From positions 1 to 64,000 of the forward strand of contig JAREIK010018601.1 in assembly GCA_029783825.1 (NCBI GenBank): 64,000 nucleotides of DNA, written 5' to 3'. The notes under the pieces were generated by a model that saw only the letters and a list, made by a program, of their open reading frames with translations, did not search any database and had not been told where the DNA came from. Shown in pieces: positions 61,641 through 64,000 of this stretch. The DNA is from Sapria himalayana. Taxonomy: Eukaryota; Streptophyta; Magnoliopsida; Malpighiales; Rafflesiaceae. Numbering within the stretch: position 1 is the stretch's first letter; the number at the start of each line of letters is the position of its first letter. Both the position numbers and the translations under genes were made by a program.

Positions 61641-63284
61641 GTGCTAAAAAATAGAATCAAATCATAAATATTTTTAATGTGACTCCCCAATCGTTAAAAT
61701 TAAAATAGATGGGATTGCAAAATGTAATTATTTTTATTTTGAGACCCCTTACCATTATTATTCCTTTATTATAATTTTTTTGTTAAGCTTATTACCTTTA
61801 TTCCTTTACCTATATGCTTGACTAGAATATTATGATTTGAATTTTAAATTTTAATGAACCAAAAAAAATTATATATAAAAATAATTTATAGCAATTATTT
61901 TAAAAACACGACAATAATTTTTTTAAACAATACTTATAACAATGCCATGTTTTGACAAATTAGATTTAGCTTTTGAAATAATAACACCAAACCATTACTT
62001 TGCATTATCATATATCATGTTTATTAGAGGTTAAAATTTCTTGAAGAATGGATCTTTAGTAGTTTTGTGTTTCTTGAATTTTTTTCATTAGTTTTGTAAT
62101 TGTTTACATTTCCTTTGAGCCAATCATCTTGAAACAAGTATCTAATAATTTATAGGTTTCTTTTTTTTTAACTTTATTATGTTGGAAACAATCAATCTCA
62201 ATCTCATGAAAATAAAAAAGAAGGATGTTGTTAATTCCTCCTCTAATGTAGGATCTAATGAAATCAAGGAGAATTAAGAGTCTTTTGTATGTATATATAT
62301 ATACCTCCTTATAATCTTAATTAGTAAAAGAAAAAAATATTTTTTTCAGCAATTTGTTCTTGGTATTGAAGGGAACTTTGATTTTCTATCTAATTACAAA
62401 GCAATCGAAGATTTTTTATATGTTTATGTTCTACTATAAATCATATTATTTAATACTTGATTTACTTTATATATCATTACTAATTTTTCATATAGTAATC
62501 TAGAAATTCAGATAGGGAGAGGGAAGGCTGATCCTCCTATCTTGTCGTCATTCCATGTAAAAGACATGCCCTCTTTGATTAATCTAAATAAATGTTATAA
62601 GTCAACCTATATATGTTTCTTATGGAAATATGATATTTAATAGGATTTTACATACCTCCAACTATTGATTCCCAAAAATCAATATTATTAAATTTCAAAT
62701 ATTTTTTTTTGACTTTTTCCTTGCTTTGTTCTAACTCTAATGATGATATTCAAAATGAATCATTTTCAAGTATAATATCAAATGATGACCCTAACTATAT
62801 TTATAGATTCTCCTATCAAGAATTATGTTATTTATGAACCATCACTACTTTGGAAAAGCCAAACTTAGTGATCAAACATTATTCCACTACATAATTAAAC
62901 ATTGCAACACTTCAGAATCAAACATTGCACCACTTCTGAATCTTGCATTCTACCACTTGATGCAAAAATTAATCTAAATTTTGAGTAACAAAAAAATATG
63001 TATCATAGAGATAAGTCCTCAAATAATAAGTAATATCATCTATGTATCACAATGCATTTCACTTCTCAAGTACTCAAAGTGGTGATGAAAACATACTAAA
63101 AAATTTTATGTTTATTCTAGGTCCAAATGAAATATATATTCTCAAATGAAATATATTGCACATGAAAATCAGAAAATAACTAAATGCTTAAGAAATTAAA
63201 AGTTAATGTATATATATATTTACAAAAAAAAAGAAACTATCACCATTTTTATATATGATTCTTGAATTTCATTTTATGGCACAC
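61641..63284. other. Mirror of 9276-10916, no gene recognised
   Basis: AT-rich, with a short TATATA array near 62292-62303. Confidence 0.55.
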
Positions 63285-63715
63285 CTATAGTCAAAGAATA
63301 AGTAATCATCAACATAATACTAGTGTGTTCAATGACCCTTTCTTTTCTTTACATGTTCTCTAATGGCTAAGTATTTAATGTCAATGTGCTTGTTTCGACT
63401 CTCACTTTTGTTATTCTTATCCAAAAATACTACAGTTAAGTTGTCACAAAAAATCCTTAATGACCTAGAAGTAGAATTCATAATTTTAAGCCTAGATATT
63501 AAACTCTTAGGCCACACACATTGTGTTATAATCTCAAAACAAGAGATTAACTTGACTTCAATAGTCGAATTGAGAATTGAAGTCTGTTTGACACTTCTCT
63601 AAGAAACATCTCTATAGATCATAATGAAAATATACCCATATGTTGATTTATGAGAATCACAAAGTCTACATCCAAATAGCCAACCATATCCAAGTCGAAG
63701 ATTCATTGTTCATCC
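63285..63715 (-). pseudogene. Copia RNase H fragment (right copy)
   Basis: The minus-strand frame 63329-63517 reads WPKSLISRLKIMNSTSRSL, RIFCDNLTVVFLDKNNKSES, then RNKHIDIKYLAIREHVKK without a break. The left copy loses two single A bases here and shifts. The right version agrees with the family consensus (NNKS, KHIDIKYLAIRE), so it is the better sequence at this spot. Confidence 0.82.
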
Positions 63716-64000
63716 TCGAGCAATGAATGTTCCTCCAAACATCCGCTCCAAAAGAAGAAATACATATTTAGGATAACTATGACTAGGTTTAAGTATTGTG
63801 GTAGACTTTTATTTTGGAGATATTATCATTTTAGGATTTGATATGAATGAGTCATGATATAATGTTTTTATTTATCAAACAATACAAATTTTTTTTGGGT
63901 TACTTCCTAAGCAGCACTATGTTTAATATCCATAACCAATCCTTCATTGAATTTTCAATTTGATTAGTAACATCATTTGTCCAGCTAGTTTCTATATATA
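63716..64000. other. End of window, still pairing with 8561-8844
   Basis: The last 100 bases are the exact reverse complement of 8561-8660, including GCAGCAC opposite GTGCTGC near the Gypsy pol end. There is no gene. Confidence 0.9.

Larger units (their letters stand above)
36374..64000 (-). repeat. Right arm of giant inverted repeat (27.63 kb, open at window end)
   Basis: This is the reverse complement of 8561-36312 with about 125 fewer bases overall. Pairing coordinate sums fall from 72686 at the centre to 72669 (32558 with 40111), 72640 (28300 with 44340), 72602 (23650 with 48952), 72575 (18325 with 54250) and 72557 (10992 with 61565), then 72561 at 64000. The change is spread over the whole arm and is not one or two large gaps. 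Confidence 0.97.

Overview
The window looks like transposon-filled, AT-rich DNA from a flowering plant. It holds plant-type Ty1/Copia and Ty3/Gypsy retrotransposon relics, a PIF/Harbinger element with plant-style paired genes, and several hAT elements. I cannot name the species. I found no intact host gene, rRNA, tRNA or CRISPR array. Nearly every recognisable coding stretch is a transposon gene broken by stops and frameshifts.

The dominant structure is a giant inverted repeat. Bases 8561-36312 (left arm) recur as reverse complement at 36374-64000 (right arm), separated by a 61-base AT-rich loop at 36313-36373. The right arm is still pairing at the last base of the window, so the full length is unknown. 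The arms are about 99% identical in the stretch I compared. Differences there are mostly one-base indels in short homopolymers. The right arm is shorter by a few bases per kilobase over most of its length, and two TG arrays have identical lengths in both arms. This looks more like one molecule represented twice (fold-back read or assembly join) than an old biological duplication, but a recent real palindrome is not excluded.

Layout of unique DNA and left arm: 1-5560, AT-rich DNA with a degenerate tandem duplication (3822-4830) and gag-like traces; 5570-8290, Ty3/Gypsy pol relic; 8845-9275, Copia RNase H fragment; 10925-14953, a short hAT element with a 3.46-kb transposase-bearing hAT inside it, both with perfect 8-bp target duplications; 16436-21150, a degenerate Copia element on the minus strand, interrupted by a hAT fragment and abutted by a fold-back element (21151-22016) whose core is packed with GAGCTC; 23650-26226, a Harbinger element with two convergent genes; 26860-28040, a second Copia RT-RNase H relic; 29628-34556, an old hAT cluster (two truncated copies head to head) into which a hAT MITE and a second transposase-bearing hAT inserted; 34557-36312, no recognised feature. 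The right arm repeats all of this in reverse order and orientation.

The elements tell a nested history: old hAT and LTR elements first, then younger hATs with clean target duplications inside them, and last the event (or artefact) that mirrored the whole block. All hAT ends share the TIR TAGAGGTGTCAA and GC-rich subterminal arrays of GGCACG/CGTGCC, so the transposase-bearing copies could plausibly have mobilised the small ones.
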